Assembly: GCA_947496705.1 (NCBI GenBank)
Contig: CANMDW010000003.1
Span: 343,622 to 407,621, forward strand
Length of the DNA: 64,000 nt
Source: an uncultured Aquimarina sp.
GTDB taxonomy: Bacteria > Bacteroidota > Bacteroidia > Flavobacteriales > Flavobacteriaceae
Direction: 5' to 3'
Shown: positions 17,826 through 27,851 of the stretch, piece by piece
Position numbering within the stretch: position 1 is the first letter of the stretch
Layout of the letters: every line of letters begins with the position of its first letter
Position numbers and translations under genes: made by a program
The notes under the pieces: model-generated
Database searches by the model: none
Seen by the model: the letters and a program-made list of their open reading frames with translations, nothing else
What the model was told of the DNA's origin: nothing

Positions 17826-17851
17826 ACAGGTTTTAAAAACCTGTCAGGTCT
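17826..17851. repeat. Palindromic AGGTTTT-AAAACCT element
   Basis: ACAGGTTTT and AAAACCTGT are separated by one base, followed by CAGGTCT. The right half looks like a widespread Bacteroidetes palindrome of the form GACCTGACAGGTTTT/AAAACCTGTCAGGTC; a related copy is at 44523-44555. Confidence 0.5.
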
Positions 17852-18522
17852 GATTTCGTGATAAAAAGATATTTTCCAAAGATCTGCCTGAACATTACTG
17901 ATACATTAATGGGTTACGGAGATTTCGTCAATGTTTTAGAAAACTTTCGGATGCTTGTGTCTTTATTTAATGAATATTCTCCAAACTTAGGTATCAGAAT
18001 ACCCAATAGAATAAAGTTAGATTCCAGTATTCGTAGTGGGTGATCTTATTTTTTTAGCGGTTGTTTTGGGATATGGTGTTAATATATTTCATTAGTATTT
18101 GATTCTAAGAAGTTGATAGTAAATAGAAATTGCAGAGTCAATTTTAGGGTATTCAAAAACCAAATATTGAAGTCTTTAAAGTCGTACGTTTTTAAGTTTT
18201 GAGATCTTTATTATGTTGAAAATCCGATAATTATACTTATATTTAAGAGGAAATCAATTTTATAAACTACATTTGTATAAAAAAAGGATTACGTTGAATC
18301 ACTTCATTTTGCTTGTACACTCTATAACTTTATTCTTCACAAAAGCTATTTTGGGTTCTACATCTGTAATTTATAATATAAAGCATTCTAAAATTTGAAA
18401 ATTATGACATAATTAAATTATGGTATCCGGTTCCGGATCCACAAAACAACTCTGCAATTGTAAACTTTGGCGAGCGGGTAAAAGCAGAGACTGAATAACG
18501 ACGAATTAAATTAACAATTATT

Positions 18523-21500
18523 ATGAAAGCAAAATTACCCAAAATACTATTGGTAATCGTATTATTTGCGGTTACAACAATGATCAATGCACAAACATAT
18601 CTTGGTAAAGACATGTCAACATACCAAGTTTGGAAAGAGCTGTTAAAGCAAGAAAAAGTCCATTTTCAATCGGTGGTCGATGCCTACGAAGTCTATGCAT
18701 CGAATAATGAGGTCAAAAAAGAGGATCGCAAAGATTTTCATTTCTGGAAACAGCAATACGAAAATCAATTAGATGCTAACGGCTATGTCATTTCGCATGC
18801 TGAGGTGTTTAACAATCTTCAGCAATACTCAAGACCGTCTCCAAATATGGAAAAGGAAGTCGAAATACTTCCTGCAAAGTCTACTATAGGAATGACTTTT
18901 GCAGCCAACGTTCCTAATGCATCTTCTGATGGTGATTGGGTAAACATTGGCCCTTTTGGTGATCCAGATGTAAAATGGTCTGCTACAGGTAACGGAGCTT
19001 TAGAGATGGTTGCTTTTCATCCAACAGATCCTGCTACTATGTATGTACCCGCCAGAAACGGAGGTATCTGGAAAACTACCAACTACGGTAAAAACTGGGT
19101 GCCGCTTACTGATCATTTACCTGACCCATATACCCGATATATTGATATTGCTAAAAGCAATCCCAATGTGTTATATGTAGCTGCAGGAAATGGCGATACC
19201 AAAATGTGGTTAAGTACCGATGCAGGAACTTCTTGGACTAATATAAGTGCTGGTTTAGCTGGTAATGTATATGAAGTATTTGCGCACCCTACCGATGCTG
19301 CTCGAGCCATTGCGATGACAATTGAGGATGGAATATATGGAACCACTAATTATGGTGCCTCATGGACGCAGTTACGTACAGGAACATTTAATAATCTTAT
19401 CCTATCAGAGGACAGAGGAATACTATATGCTTTTGATAAGAGTTCTACAGATCCCAATATCATTAAAAGTATTGATTTTGGAGCAACATGGACTACGCAC
19501 CCTGTTACAACCGATATAGCTGCTGTACAACATTTACATATTGCATTACATGAAGATGGCATTAATGTACCACAGGTATTTATATATGCTATTCAAAGTG
19601 GTGCTGTTTCAGGATACCCTACCAGGTTTGCGGGTCTCTGGAAATCTACCGATGGTGCAGCAAGCTTTACCAAGATACAAAATCCAGGGTATGCATACCC
19701 TAACGGACCAGTTCCTTTAAGAAAAACCACCTTAGCCCCACTAGCAGATGGATATGGAGGTATCAATCCGTTTCATATAACAACATGGGCAAGTACGTTC
19801 TATGTTTCGGCCGCCAATCCAGATCATATGATTACCCAGGCCGCAAAAATGTGGGGATCAGATGATGGTGGGGAGTCTTGGGAGTTTAAACCCTCGTATG
19901 GAGAAAGTAATTGGGCCGATATGCGCTTTATGAATCATAATATAGCCAAAGACACTTTGTATTTCATTAATGATGGTGGAATTTTTTCGATTGCAGAGAA
20001 GGACCTGTTTCCCGATGATGCAGATGTTCCGGCCGGGCAAACACGGTTACAGTATATGTCGACTAAAGTACAGTATAAAAATGGTGATATCTGTGTGGTA
20101 GAAGGAAATCAATTTGGAGTAAGTCAGTACACAAAAGACGTATACACCCACGGAGGTCAGGATGTTGGGCAAATATTTCATCGTAGTGGTCGTACAACTC
20201 ATATAGCCTCTTCAGATGTGTATAGGGGTAATATAAAACCGACAAACGATTCGCTTTATTATACGGGTAGGTTGAATATTACAATAGGAGGACTAGCGGC
20301 TTCATTGTATAACGATATTACGCCAGATCATTTTAACCCATTACGGCTGTATGGTTATAGTGTGGATGCACCCGTGCGTCTAATAAGAAGTTTAGAGGGA
20401 ATAGATGCCTGGGATGTAAATGGCTTCAGAGGCGAAAACCGTGCATATACAGGTGGGCGTTCATGGGTATCTTCACATCCGACGGGCTGGGAGTTTTTAG
20501 CCGTTGACGGTACTGGGATAGCGAATTATTATGAGGGCATGTTCGAACAGTCTCGGGCTAACAAAGAGCTTGCGTTTATTGGAGATAGAAATGCTAAGAA
20601 AATGTTTATGACCAACAACCTTTCGGCGGCATCACCCACATGGATCGAATTGCCCAATGCGCCACAATTAGACCAATATTTTATTGCAACTCATCCCTTA
20701 AATGAGGACCTAGTAGTTATTGCCAGTAATACTTCGGTATATGTTTCCAAAGACAAAGGAAATAGATGGGAAACCTATGGCAACTTCCCAACAGGCGTAG
20801 GAAATGTATTTCAAATTCTAATAGATAAAAATACCAGTCAAGGAGTATATGCACTTACAAAGTCTACCGTATTTTATATGGATGAAACCTTACCTAATTG
20901 GATCACTTTTGAAAAAGGTTTACCTAGATTGCAAAACCAAGATATGGAGCTTGTTCATTTACCCAACGGAGATAATGTGTTATATATTGGCAAGTATGGT
21001 AGAGGTATGTGGCGCTCGCCAACCTATCAACAAGTAAAAGAAGATCTCCCAATTGCCAATTTTGATATGTTTGGGGGTTACGAACGAACCATAATAGCGA
21101 ATGAAGCTACTAAGCTCTATAATTTATCGACCAATGCGACTAGTGTTTCCTGGCAGTTGGTTAACGGAAGTGATATTATTAATGTCAGTAACCAAGATAC
21201 ACCCGAAATTACTTTAACCCAGTCAGGATTTTATACCGTTACTATAACCGCTACCAATGCAAATGGCAGCGATACACTTACGAAAGAATTATACATAGAA
21301 GTATTACCAGAACCCCATAATGTTTGTACACCTGGTGCTGGAGACAATACCTGGTATCGAAAGTTTGACTATTTTGATTTTAATGGTGATAAAAAAACAT
21401 TACCTGGCGCTCCACATTATAAAAAACTAGATTGGGTCTTAGAACTTAACCAAGGGCAACAAGTTAATTTTGATATTAATACCTGGGATGGCAATACATG

Positions 21501-24500
21501 GTATTATACCAAAGGGTGGATTGATTATAACGATGATGGTGTTTTTGATGATCCTGGTGAAGAAGTGTTGAGTAGTAATGGTCAAGTTAATAATTCATTT
21601 ACAGGTTCTTTTACAATTTCTAATGCTGCCTTGCTTAATCGCAGATTGAATTTTAGAATTGCTGGTCATGTGAGTACAACAGCACCAACACCTTGCTTAA
21701 ATTCGGGCTCGCAATATCAGGTAGTCGATCTTCAAATTAAAATAAACAACCTTCCTATATTTTCTAATTTGACCGATGCGGCTGTTACTCAAAATAGTGC
21801 TGACTTATCAGTAGCGTATACAAATGCCCAAAATGTAACTCAAAGCGGCTTTATTTTTTCTCCTATTGCTCCCATACCTGATATGAATAATGGGGTGAAA
21901 ATTTCGAGTACAAACACATTAGGCAATGCCGATAATTTTGGGTTGAATGCCAATGAACTTTTACCTAATACAACCTATTATTACAGGGCGTTTATAATAG
22001 ATGAATTTGGCATTCATTATAGTGCAGAAATATTACAATTTACCACGACACCATATGCAATGCCTTTACTCGAATTGTCTTCTCCAGTTCAACTTGCTAG
22101 TGATAATTGGCAACTTAGTGGTAGAATTCAACCAGAAAATAATACACTAAGTAGTTTAATAATTGAGTATGGTGTAGACGATACGTTTAACCAAAGTATA
22201 ACGCTAGACCACACACAGTTTGCCGGAGATCAATGGTTTGATGTAAGCGAATTGATAAATTTCGACCCATTAAACCCGGTATATCTTGTTCGTATTGGCA
22301 CGGTGGTTAACGGAAAAACATACTATTCAAACACTATAGAAATTAATACGAGCCAAACCATTTGCAACCCAGTAATTGGTAGTACACAATGGTGGCGGTG
22401 GATTAAAGAGTTTTCGTTTGATGGAAACCTAACAACAGTACCCGACAGGACCAGTTATCACGATTATACGGCAACCATATTTGAAGCAGAAGCTTTAAAA
22501 AGCTATCCTTTTTACATGTTAGACAACTATACGGGTGCTAGTTATTATTATTTCAGACTTTACATAGACTATAATAATGATAACGATTTCAATGATACGG
22601 GTGAAGAGGTCATAAATTCTGCCACCGCAGACCGTTATGATGGTACTCTTACCATACCGGCAATTGTGGCAGAAAACCAAGTAGTACGCATGCGAGTATA
22701 TTATGGCGAAAATGGTGGAAATGAATGTAATACCAATAGTGCGCAAGTGTTAGATTTTGGATTACGTTTACTACCATTTACCAAGGCAAATCTTAACATA
22801 TCTAATATTACAGTTGATGAAAATGTAGGCAATGCAGTAGTAGAAGTTACCCTGGATACCGCAACTCCTTCCGGTTTTACGGTCGACTATGCTACTACCG
22901 ATGGTTTAGCTATTGCGGGTAATGATTATACTGTAGCTTCAGGGACACTAATATTTGCAGGTACTGCCAATGAAAAACAAACCATTAGCATTCCAATAAC
23001 TGAAGATAGCTTAAATGAAATAACCGAGACCATCAACGTCACGCTTTCAAATCTTAGTAATACGCAGATAGTTGAGATTCCAGTAACAGATATTGTGGTT
23101 GAGATCAATGACAACGATCCAACATCCATTTCAGTTCTTGATGCCAATATTGATGAAACGGCAGGAATTGCATCTGTAAAAGTAGTTTTAAATGGAGATA
23201 CTGCATCGGGGTTTGATGTTGATTTTACAACGGTTGATGATGTCGCAATTCAGCCAAATGATTATACAATTGCTAGCGGTACGCTCTCTTTTATAGGTAA
23301 TAAAGATGAAGAACAATTAATTACGGTTTCTATTATCAACGATACCGATGTTGAAGGAGCGGAATCCTTTAAGATTAATATAAGCAATATTACGAGCCTA
23401 TCTGCTACCATTAGTGATGCCGAAGGTATTGTAACCATAACCGATGATGAAACCGCTAATCTTAGTATTGACGATGTTACTATACAAGAAGATGCGGGCA
23501 ATGCTATATTTACTGTTACTTTAGGCGATAATGTACCCGGCGGATTCATGGTAGATTATATCACTACCAATTATACGGCTATGGTAAATGAAGATTTCAG
23601 TCTAAGGACAGGAACATTAACTTTTATAGGAAATAAAGATGAAAAGCAAACTATCACCGTTCCTATACTTAATGATGCTGCTGTAGAAGCTTCAGAAACT
23701 TTTGAAGTTACCTTAAGCAATTTAAATTCTGGGTTAGTTAGTATTTCTAAAAGCATAGGTACGGGAACCATTACCAATGATGATACTTCTAACATATCAA
23801 TAACTGATATAACGGTAGATGAAGATGCAGGTAATGCCATTTTTACTGCAATATTAACAGGTGGAGTAAGTGGTGGCTTTAAGGTAAGTTGTCGAACAGG
23901 CGACGATTCTGCCATAGAAACAGAAGATTATACAGAAACTACAGAGAGGTTAACCTTTTCAGGAACCATAGGAGAGCGACAAACGTTTAGCGTACCGCTG
24001 CTAGATGATAATAGTGTTGAAGGTGCAGAACGATTTTCAGCTACCTTATATAATATTAGCAACGCCCTGGTAGGAATTTCTAATGCTACTGCTTATGCAA
24101 ATATTAATGATAATGACACAGCCAGTTTAAGTGTAAATGATATACAAGTAAATGAAAGTGACGCAACCGCAGTGTTTACAGTAACACTTACAGGCGAAGT
24201 AGTAGGCGGTTTCACAGTTGATATTGCTACATCTACTCAAGGAACCGGTTTTATAGCAGCTAATACTACACTTAATTTTAGTGGTACTGATGGCGAAACC
24301 CAAATGTTTTCTGTTAGCCTTATCGACGATACTATTGTAGAAGGAGACGAGAATTTTACAGCTACGCTGTCTAATGTTAGTGTTGGTAATGTAAGCTTTG
24401 ATACATCAATTGGTACAGCAACCATTAAGGATGATGATGCGGCTACCTTGTCAATATCAAATCCTATTTTGGTGAATGAACAAGATGGTTTTGCAGTATT

Positions 24501-26040
24501 TTCTATTACCTTTTTGGGTACTATAAATGCAGGGGTTACAGTAGCTGTTACAACTAGTGATGATACAGCAAATTCTGGTGATGATTACACAGCGGTTAAT
24601 TCTGTAGTAACTTTTAGTGGTAATGACGGCGAAGTACAAACTATAAATATTCCTATCATAGACGACCTTGAAAATGAGTCTAGCGAGAGTTTTACGGTTA
24701 CACTTAGTAGTGTTTCAAATAACTCTGTAACCATTTCAAACAATATAGGTCAAGCTACCATTGTTGATAATGACATAGCGAATGTGATTGTAAATGATGT
24801 TACAGTTTCAGAGTCACAAACAGAGGCAATATTTACAGTTACTTTAGGTGGAGGTGATGTTCCGGGTGGATTTACAATAAGTTATAGTAGCAAAAATGGT
24901 ACAGCCTCTGATCCCCAAGATTTCGTTGCTACTGCAGGAAGCCTTTCTTTTTCTGGTGTTGATGGTGAAGCATTACAATTAAAAGTACCCATTGTTAATG
25001 ATAATATCGTAGAAGCTTCTGAAACCTTCGAAGTTATGTTAATCAATAGCAGCAGTACCCTTGTTACTATAGGAGATACCACAGGTATTGCCACAATAGT
25101 TGATGATGATATTGCAAATTTGGCTATTCAGGATATTACCGTAAATGAAGGAGAAGCAAAAGCAAACTTTGATGTCGTACTTACCGGAGGAACAGTTTCT
25201 GATAGTTTTTCGGTAGATTATGCTACAGAAAATAGGATAGCAATCTCTGGAGAGGATTATAGTAAGAAAACAGGGACATTAAGTTTTAACGGAACAGAGG
25301 GAGAAATTAAAACGATAGCGGTTAACATTTCTGAGGACACCTTAATAGAAGGGGTCGAAACGTTTAAAGTAGTTCTTTCTAATTTAAGTAGCACTACTGT
25401 AAATATGGGTGATCCTATCGCTATAGGTACTATAACGGATAATGACTTTGTTTTGTTAAGTATTGCAGATGTAACCATTGATGAAGATTCAGAAATGATG
25501 TTCTTTACTGTGACCTTACAAGGAGATGTCCCCGATAGTTTTACGGTAACGTATGCTACTATAAATGCTACTGCACTTTCGGGAATAGATTACACTGAAA
25601 CTTCTGGGAGTCTATCGTTTGAAGGTAAAGAAGGCGAAAATCAAAGTTTTAGAATACCCATATTGGACGATGAGCTGAAGGAAGAAACTGAGCACTATAA
25701 GATAAGATTAAAGGTGCTAAATAATGAATTTGTGCGCATGACCAAGGATGAAGTGATTGCTACTATTATAGATAATGATGGTGATATCGGTTTCGAGGTG
25801 GATGATTTGATAATCTCCCCAAATCCAGCAAGCACTATATTAAATTTTAAACTTACGCAAGAAGGAAACGAAGTTGTGGCCCTATATGTATTTGATCCAA
25901 ACAATAATTTGATCATACGAAAAACTGATGACCTAAAACAACTAAAAGTTGACGTGAGTACACTTGCTCAAGGAGTATATTTTCTGGAAGTGATAAATAA
26001 GAAGGGTAAAAAATATGTAAAAGAATTTTTAAAGAGATAA
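18523..26040 (+). CDS. Giant T9SS-secreted BNR-propeller/Calx-beta surface protein
   Basis: 2505 residues. Signal peptide ends at MINA-QTY. Residues about 130-835 form a sortilin/VPS10-like BNR propeller (GGIWKTTNYGKNW, STDAGTSW, KSTDGAASF, SDDGGESWEF, GRGMWRSP). Then come a PKD-like domain (about 842-932), a GEVED domain (933-1075, with WIDYNDDGVFDDPGEE), an FN3-like domain, a second GEVED domain (1280-1415, with YIDYNNDNDFNDTGEE), nine Calx-beta repeats of about 110 residues (1420-2422, each ending near DND or DDD), and a T9SS sorting domain (ISPNPASTIL to FLKR). Calx-beta and GEVED acidic loops imply heavy calcium binding. It is probably a surface adhesin or matrix protein. A 23-bp hairpin follows the gene. 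Confidence 0.93.
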   Translation: MKAKLPKILLVIVLFAVTTMINAQTYLGKDMSTYQVWKELLKQEKVHFQSVVDAYEVYASNNEVKKEDRKDFHFWKQQYENQLDANGYVISHAEVFNNLQQYSRPSPNMEKEVEILPAKSTIGMTFAANVPNASSDGDWVNIGPFGDPDVKWSATGNGALEMVAFHPTDPATMYVPARNGGIWKTTNYGKNWVPLTDHLPDPYTRYIDIAKSNPNVLYVAAGNGDTKMWLSTDAGTSWTNISAGLAGNVYEVFAHPTDAARAIAMTIEDGIYGTTNYGASWTQLRTGTFNNLILSEDRGILYAFDKSSTDPNIIKSIDFGATWTTHPVTTDIAAVQHLHIALHEDGINVPQVFIYAIQSGAVSGYPTRFAGLWKSTDGAASFTKIQNPGYAYPNGPVPLRKTTLAPLADGYGGINPFHITTWASTFYVSAANPDHMITQAAKMWGSDDGGESWEFKPSYGESNWADMRFMNHNIAKDTLYFINDGGIFSIAEKDLFPDDADVPAGQTRLQYMSTKVQYKNGDICVVEGNQFGVSQYTKDVYTHGGQDVGQIFHRSGRTTHIASSDVYRGNIKPTNDSLYYTGRLNITIGGLAASLYNDITPDHFNPLRLYGYSVDAPVRLIRSLEGIDAWDVNGFRGENRAYTGGRSWVSSHPTGWEFLAVDGTGIANYYEGMFEQSRANKELAFIGDRNAKKMFMTNNLSAASPTWIELPNAPQLDQYFIATHPLNEDLVVIASNTSVYVSKDKGNRWETYGNFPTGVGNVFQILIDKNTSQGVYALTKSTVFYMDETLPNWITFEKGLPRLQNQDMELVHLPNGDNVLYIGKYGRGMWRSPTYQQVKEDLPIANFDMFGGYERTIIANEATKLYNLSTNATSVSWQLVNGSDIINVSNQDTPEITLTQSGFYTVTITATNANGSDTLTKELYIEVLPEPHNVCTPGAGDNTWYRKFDYFDFNGDKKTLPGAPHYKKLDWVLELNQGQQVNFDINTWDGNTWYYTKGWIDYNDDGVFDDPGEEVLSSNGQVNNSFTGSFTISNAALLNRRLNFRIAGHVSTTAPTPCLNSGSQYQVVDLQIKINNLPIFSNLTDAAVTQNSADLSVAYTNAQNVTQSGFIFSPIAPIPDMNNGVKISSTNTLGNADNFGLNANELLPNTTYYYRAFIIDEFGIHYSAEILQFTTTPYAMPLLELSSPVQLASDNWQLSGRIQPENNTLSSLIIEYGVDDTFNQSITLDHTQFAGDQWFDVSELINFDPLNPVYLVRIGTVVNGKTYYSNTIEINTSQTICNPVIGSTQWWRWIKEFSFDGNLTTVPDRTSYHDYTATIFEAEALKSYPFYMLDNYTGASYYYFRLYIDYNNDNDFNDTGEEVINSATADRYDGTLTIPAIVAENQVVRMRVYYGENGGNECNTNSAQVLDFGLRLLPFTKANLNISNITVDENVGNAVVEVTLDTATPSGFTVDYATTDGLAIAGNDYTVASGTLIFAGTANEKQTISIPITEDSLNEITETINVTLSNLSNTQIVEIPVTDIVVEINDNDPTSISVLDANIDETAGIASVKVVLNGDTASGFDVDFTTVDDVAIQPNDYTIASGTLSFIGNKDEEQLITVSIINDTDVEGAESFKINISNITSLSATISDAEGIVTITDDETANLSIDDVTIQEDAGNAIFTVTLGDNVPGGFMVDYITTNYTAMVNEDFSLRTGTLTFIGNKDEKQTITVPILNDAAVEASETFEVTLSNLNSGLVSISKSIGTGTITNDDTSNISITDITVDEDAGNAIFTAILTGGVSGGFKVSCRTGDDSAIETEDYTETTERLTFSGTIGERQTFSVPLLDDNSVEGAERFSATLYNISNALVGISNATAYANINDNDTASLSVNDIQVNESDATAVFTVTLTGEVVGGFTVDIATSTQGTGFIAANTTLNFSGTDGETQMFSVSLIDDTIVEGDENFTATLSNVSVGNVSFDTSIGTATIKDDDAATLSISNPILVNEQDGFAVFSITFLGTINAGVTVAVTTSDDTANSGDDYTAVNSVVTFSGNDGEVQTINIPIIDDLENESSESFTVTLSSVSNNSVTISNNIGQATIVDNDIANVIVNDVTVSESQTEAIFTVTLGGGDVPGGFTISYSSKNGTASDPQDFVATAGSLSFSGVDGEALQLKVPIVNDNIVEASETFEVMLINSSSTLVTIGDTTGIATIVDDDIANLAIQDITVNEGEAKANFDVVLTGGTVSDSFSVDYATENRIAISGEDYSKKTGTLSFNGTEGEIKTIAVNISEDTLIEGVETFKVVLSNLSSTTVNMGDPIAIGTITDNDFVLLSIADVTIDEDSEMMFFTVTLQGDVPDSFTVTYATINATALSGIDYTETSGSLSFEGKEGENQSFRIPILDDELKEETEHYKIRLKVLNNEFVRMTKDEVIATIIDNDGDIGFEVDDLIISPNPASTILNFKLTQEGNEVVALYVFDPNNNLIIRKTDDLKQLKVDVSTLAQGVYFLEVINKKGKKYVKEFLKR

Positions 26041-26109
26041 CCGAACCCTCTATGGATTTGAAGTCCATAGGTTTTGGTTGGTGACTTTAAGTCTCCCAAT
26101 AGTCATTGC

Positions 26110-26161
26110 TTAAGTAAGTGTAAACTAAACCCATTCTAGGGTTTAGTTTACACTTACTTAA
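26110..26161 (+). terminator. Very long perfect hairpin downstream of the giant gene
   Basis: A 23-bp perfect stem (26110-26132 paired with 26139-26161) with a six-base ATTCTA loop lies 70 nt after the stop codon. It has no strong T-run after it, so it could act as a transcript-end stabiliser or be a palindromic insertion rather than a classical terminator. A smaller hairpin (CTATGGA/TCCATAG) is at about 26050-26070. Confidence 0.6.
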
Positions 26162-26457
26162 CAATTTGATATATACAAGTAAATTCACACTTGTTATTAT
26201 GCAAAATATATATTTTACAAATTAGCTGATAACCTGATGATTAGATTACAATCGAATATCAAAAAGTTCGATATTGCGCCGGTGCTCTCTACGAAGTAGA
26301 CACGACAACAGTGCATAGCACACCAAAGCAAAGCTTTGTGAATCGAAGTCTATCCCGCAAACAAAGCAATGTGAGGAGTTCTGGCTGGACTGCTTTTAAC
26401 CAAAAAACTCTTGCAAATTAGTATGTACAAGGGGTTTTTGGCTAAAACAGATCATTG
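26162..26457. other. Intergenic region with several hairpins, possible structured RNA
   Basis: No gene. Between 26281 and 26447 there are successive stems: TCTAC/GTAGA (26288-26300), GTGC/GCAC (26311-26321), CAAAGC/GCTTTG (26324-26338), and a 17-bp imperfect stem 26394-26410 with 26431-26447. GGTGCT at 26281 can also pair with AGCAC-ACC at 26317-26324. This part is richer in GC than its surroundings. I do not recognise an RNA family. Confidence 0.3.
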
Positions 26458-26703
26458 TCAATTATAAATATACATCAAAATTACACTGAGTTTTTTTATT
26501 TCCAATTTAGCTGCCTTTAAAAGTCTTTTCAGTTTTCTTCTTTTCATACGACATCTTGTGTCTGACAAATCTTTTTGTGTTCGATAAATTAATGATTCAC
26601 AATAATCGATACGATTTGAATCATCAAATTTTGAAATGATCTTTTTGTACAAATGATCTAACTGGATCAATGGTTTTGGGGAGTTTTTTTTTGACGAAAA
26701 CAT
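26458..26703 (-). CDS. Small basic protein, unknown
   Basis: 81 residues from an ATG, strongly basic in the middle (RCRMKRRKLKRLLKAAKLEIKK), with no signal peptide or membrane segment. It is preceded by palindromic repeats and followed by the hairpin cluster. The basic helix could bind nucleic acid, but no family was recognised and a chance frame is possible. Confidence 0.35.
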   Translation of the reverse strand: MFSSKKNSPKPLIQLDHLYKKIISKFDDSNRIDYCESLIYRTQKDLSDTRCRMKRRKLKRLLKAAKLEIKKLSVILMYIYN

Positions 26704-27102
26704 TCTGGTTCAATTTAGGAGGTTATTTAAGAGTTATATTAGATGTATTTTTAGTAGAGTTTAATTAACCCTGTTTAACTCTTACACCATCAAAATTCAT
26801 TCCCAGACTTCAATGAGCTTCTTAAAGTATGTTAAAGTTCATAGTCGGGTATTTTTAGAATCTAAAAAAATTGAAGAAAAATCAACAAGCTCGGAGCAAG
26901 CTCACGAGGTATGCTTCCGAAAAAATATGTTGTTTTCGAGGCAAGCCTGCCTGGGTCGGCAGGCAAGCCTTCCTGGGTCGGCAGGCAAGCCTGCCTGGGT
27001 CGGCCAGACAGACCTCGGAGAATTAAACCTTCTATGAGGGATTAAAGTAGTATAGAAAAATGATAAGCATTGAAATTGAACTCGTCTTGAAGTCAAATGA
27101 AG
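26704..27102. other. Intergenic region carrying a GC-rich palindromic repeat cluster
   Basis: No gene. It holds the 22-bp tandem repeat at 26941-27006 flanked by CTCGGAGC (26891) and ACCTCGGAG (27012), which can close an outer stem. The remainder is AT-rich. Frames crossing it consist of translated repeat and are not real. Confidence 0.6.
26941..27006. repeat. Three tandem 22-bp GC-rich units, REP-like
   Basis: Units start at 26941, 26963 and 26985, the second differing by one base from the first. Each contains GCCTGCC-TGGGTC-GGCAGGC, a 7-bp stem with a six-base loop. The flank GACAGACCTCGGA resembles GACAGGCCTCGGA at 55992-56005, so these belong to one dispersed palindrome family. Confidence 0.75.
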
Positions 27103-27834
27103 TTAGTCGAATGTCAAAACCTCATACATATAATGTGCTCGTAAATATTTTATATTCCTCAGGCTATCTGTCATATAACTTTTACGTTCTGCATTAAGAA
27201 AGAGACCCGTTTGGTTCTCGTATTTTATATTTTTGATATAGCTATAAGTGGTGCCATGGTGTACCATATTGCCCGATAACCTGTATGTTTCAGCATCAAA
27301 ATAATACCACCAGGTAGTTTTAACCGCTCCTTCATCAAAATAAGTAGCTTTTATCACCTCTACCTGTTTGCCATCTTCCAGAATGTCTTGTCCTTCATAA
27401 CTGAGGTTTGCCTCTTTATCCAGCAATTTATAAGGTTGCCATATCACATAATTGGCGGCAATGATATCTTTATAATATTTTTCCTCGAGTCTGGCATCAT
27501 TTTGAAGGGAATCGTTATAAAAAACATTCGTTTTGTTGTCCTTATACATCACTATCTTAGCAACAGTACCTTCCTGCCATTGCATTTTGGCTTCAAAATC
27601 TGGCTGAAAGGTATTTTTATGTGTTTGAATAATTTTCTTTTCTATCGCTCCTGTACTGTCATATAAAATGGTGGTTTTTAGGTATGTGAGTTCTTTTGCA
27701 TGCTGCCATTTTTCAATGCCGCCATGAGCTTCAAGAGACTTCATTACTATTTCGACAGGGTTGGGATTATTTTTACAAGCTCCCAAAAGTAACAGTATTC
27801 CACAAAGAATGCTAGTGTATAATGTTTTGTTCAT
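27103..27834 (-). CDS. Lipoprotein of unknown function (DUF6503-like)
   Basis: 243 residues with a lipobox LLLGAC (C20). The mature part starts with a helix (VMKSLEAHGGIEKWQHAKELTY), a pattern seen in Bacteroidota outer-membrane lipoproteins related to LolA/LolB-like folds, followed by a long series of beta strands (VEVIKATYFDEGAVKTTWWYYFD). It is likely an envelope lipid- or ligand-binding protein, but this rests on general shape. It lies 17 nt downstream of the phospholipase remnant. Confidence 0.65.
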   Translation of the reverse strand: MNKTLYTSILCGILLLLGACKNNPNPVEIVMKSLEAHGGIEKWQHAKELTYLKTTILYDSTGAIEKKIIQTHKNTFQPDFEAKMQWQEGTVAKIVMYKDNKTNVFYNDSLQNDARLEEKYYKDIIAANYVIWQPYKLLDKEANLSYEGQDILEDGKQVEVIKATYFDEGAVKTTWWYYFDAETYRLSGNMVHHGTTYSYIKNIKYENQTGLFLNAERKSYMTDSLRNIKYLRAHYMYEVLTFD

Positions 27835-27851
27835 AAATCTAAACCTTCTTT

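Larger units (their letters stand above)
17486..18522. other. Long AT-rich intergenic region upstream of the giant gene
   Basis: 1037 bp without a convincing gene. It separates two divergent T9SS genes and holds two palindromic repeats (17573-17644 and 17826-17851). A 61-codon frame opening with GTG at 17858 has no recognisable features and is not called. The last 120 bp before 18523 should hold the promoter of the 2505-residue protein, but no exact TAnnTTTG match was found. Confidence 0.6.

Noticed and set aside
17858..18043. 61-codon GTG-started frame in the spacer before the giant gene
   Set aside because: No signal, domain or biased composition; it lies in AT-rich sequence and depends on a GTG start.
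23262..23915. Long minus-strand frames opposite the Calx-beta repeats
   Set aside because: They arise from the codon bias of the repeats on the opposite strand and recur in phase with each repeat; no independent gene features.
26941..27006. CRISPR-like array
   Set aside because: Units are contiguous with no spacers, and no cas genes are present.
26813..27037. 74-codon frame across the GC-rich repeat
   Set aside because: Its length comes from translating the 22-bp palindromic units; no promoter or family similarity.
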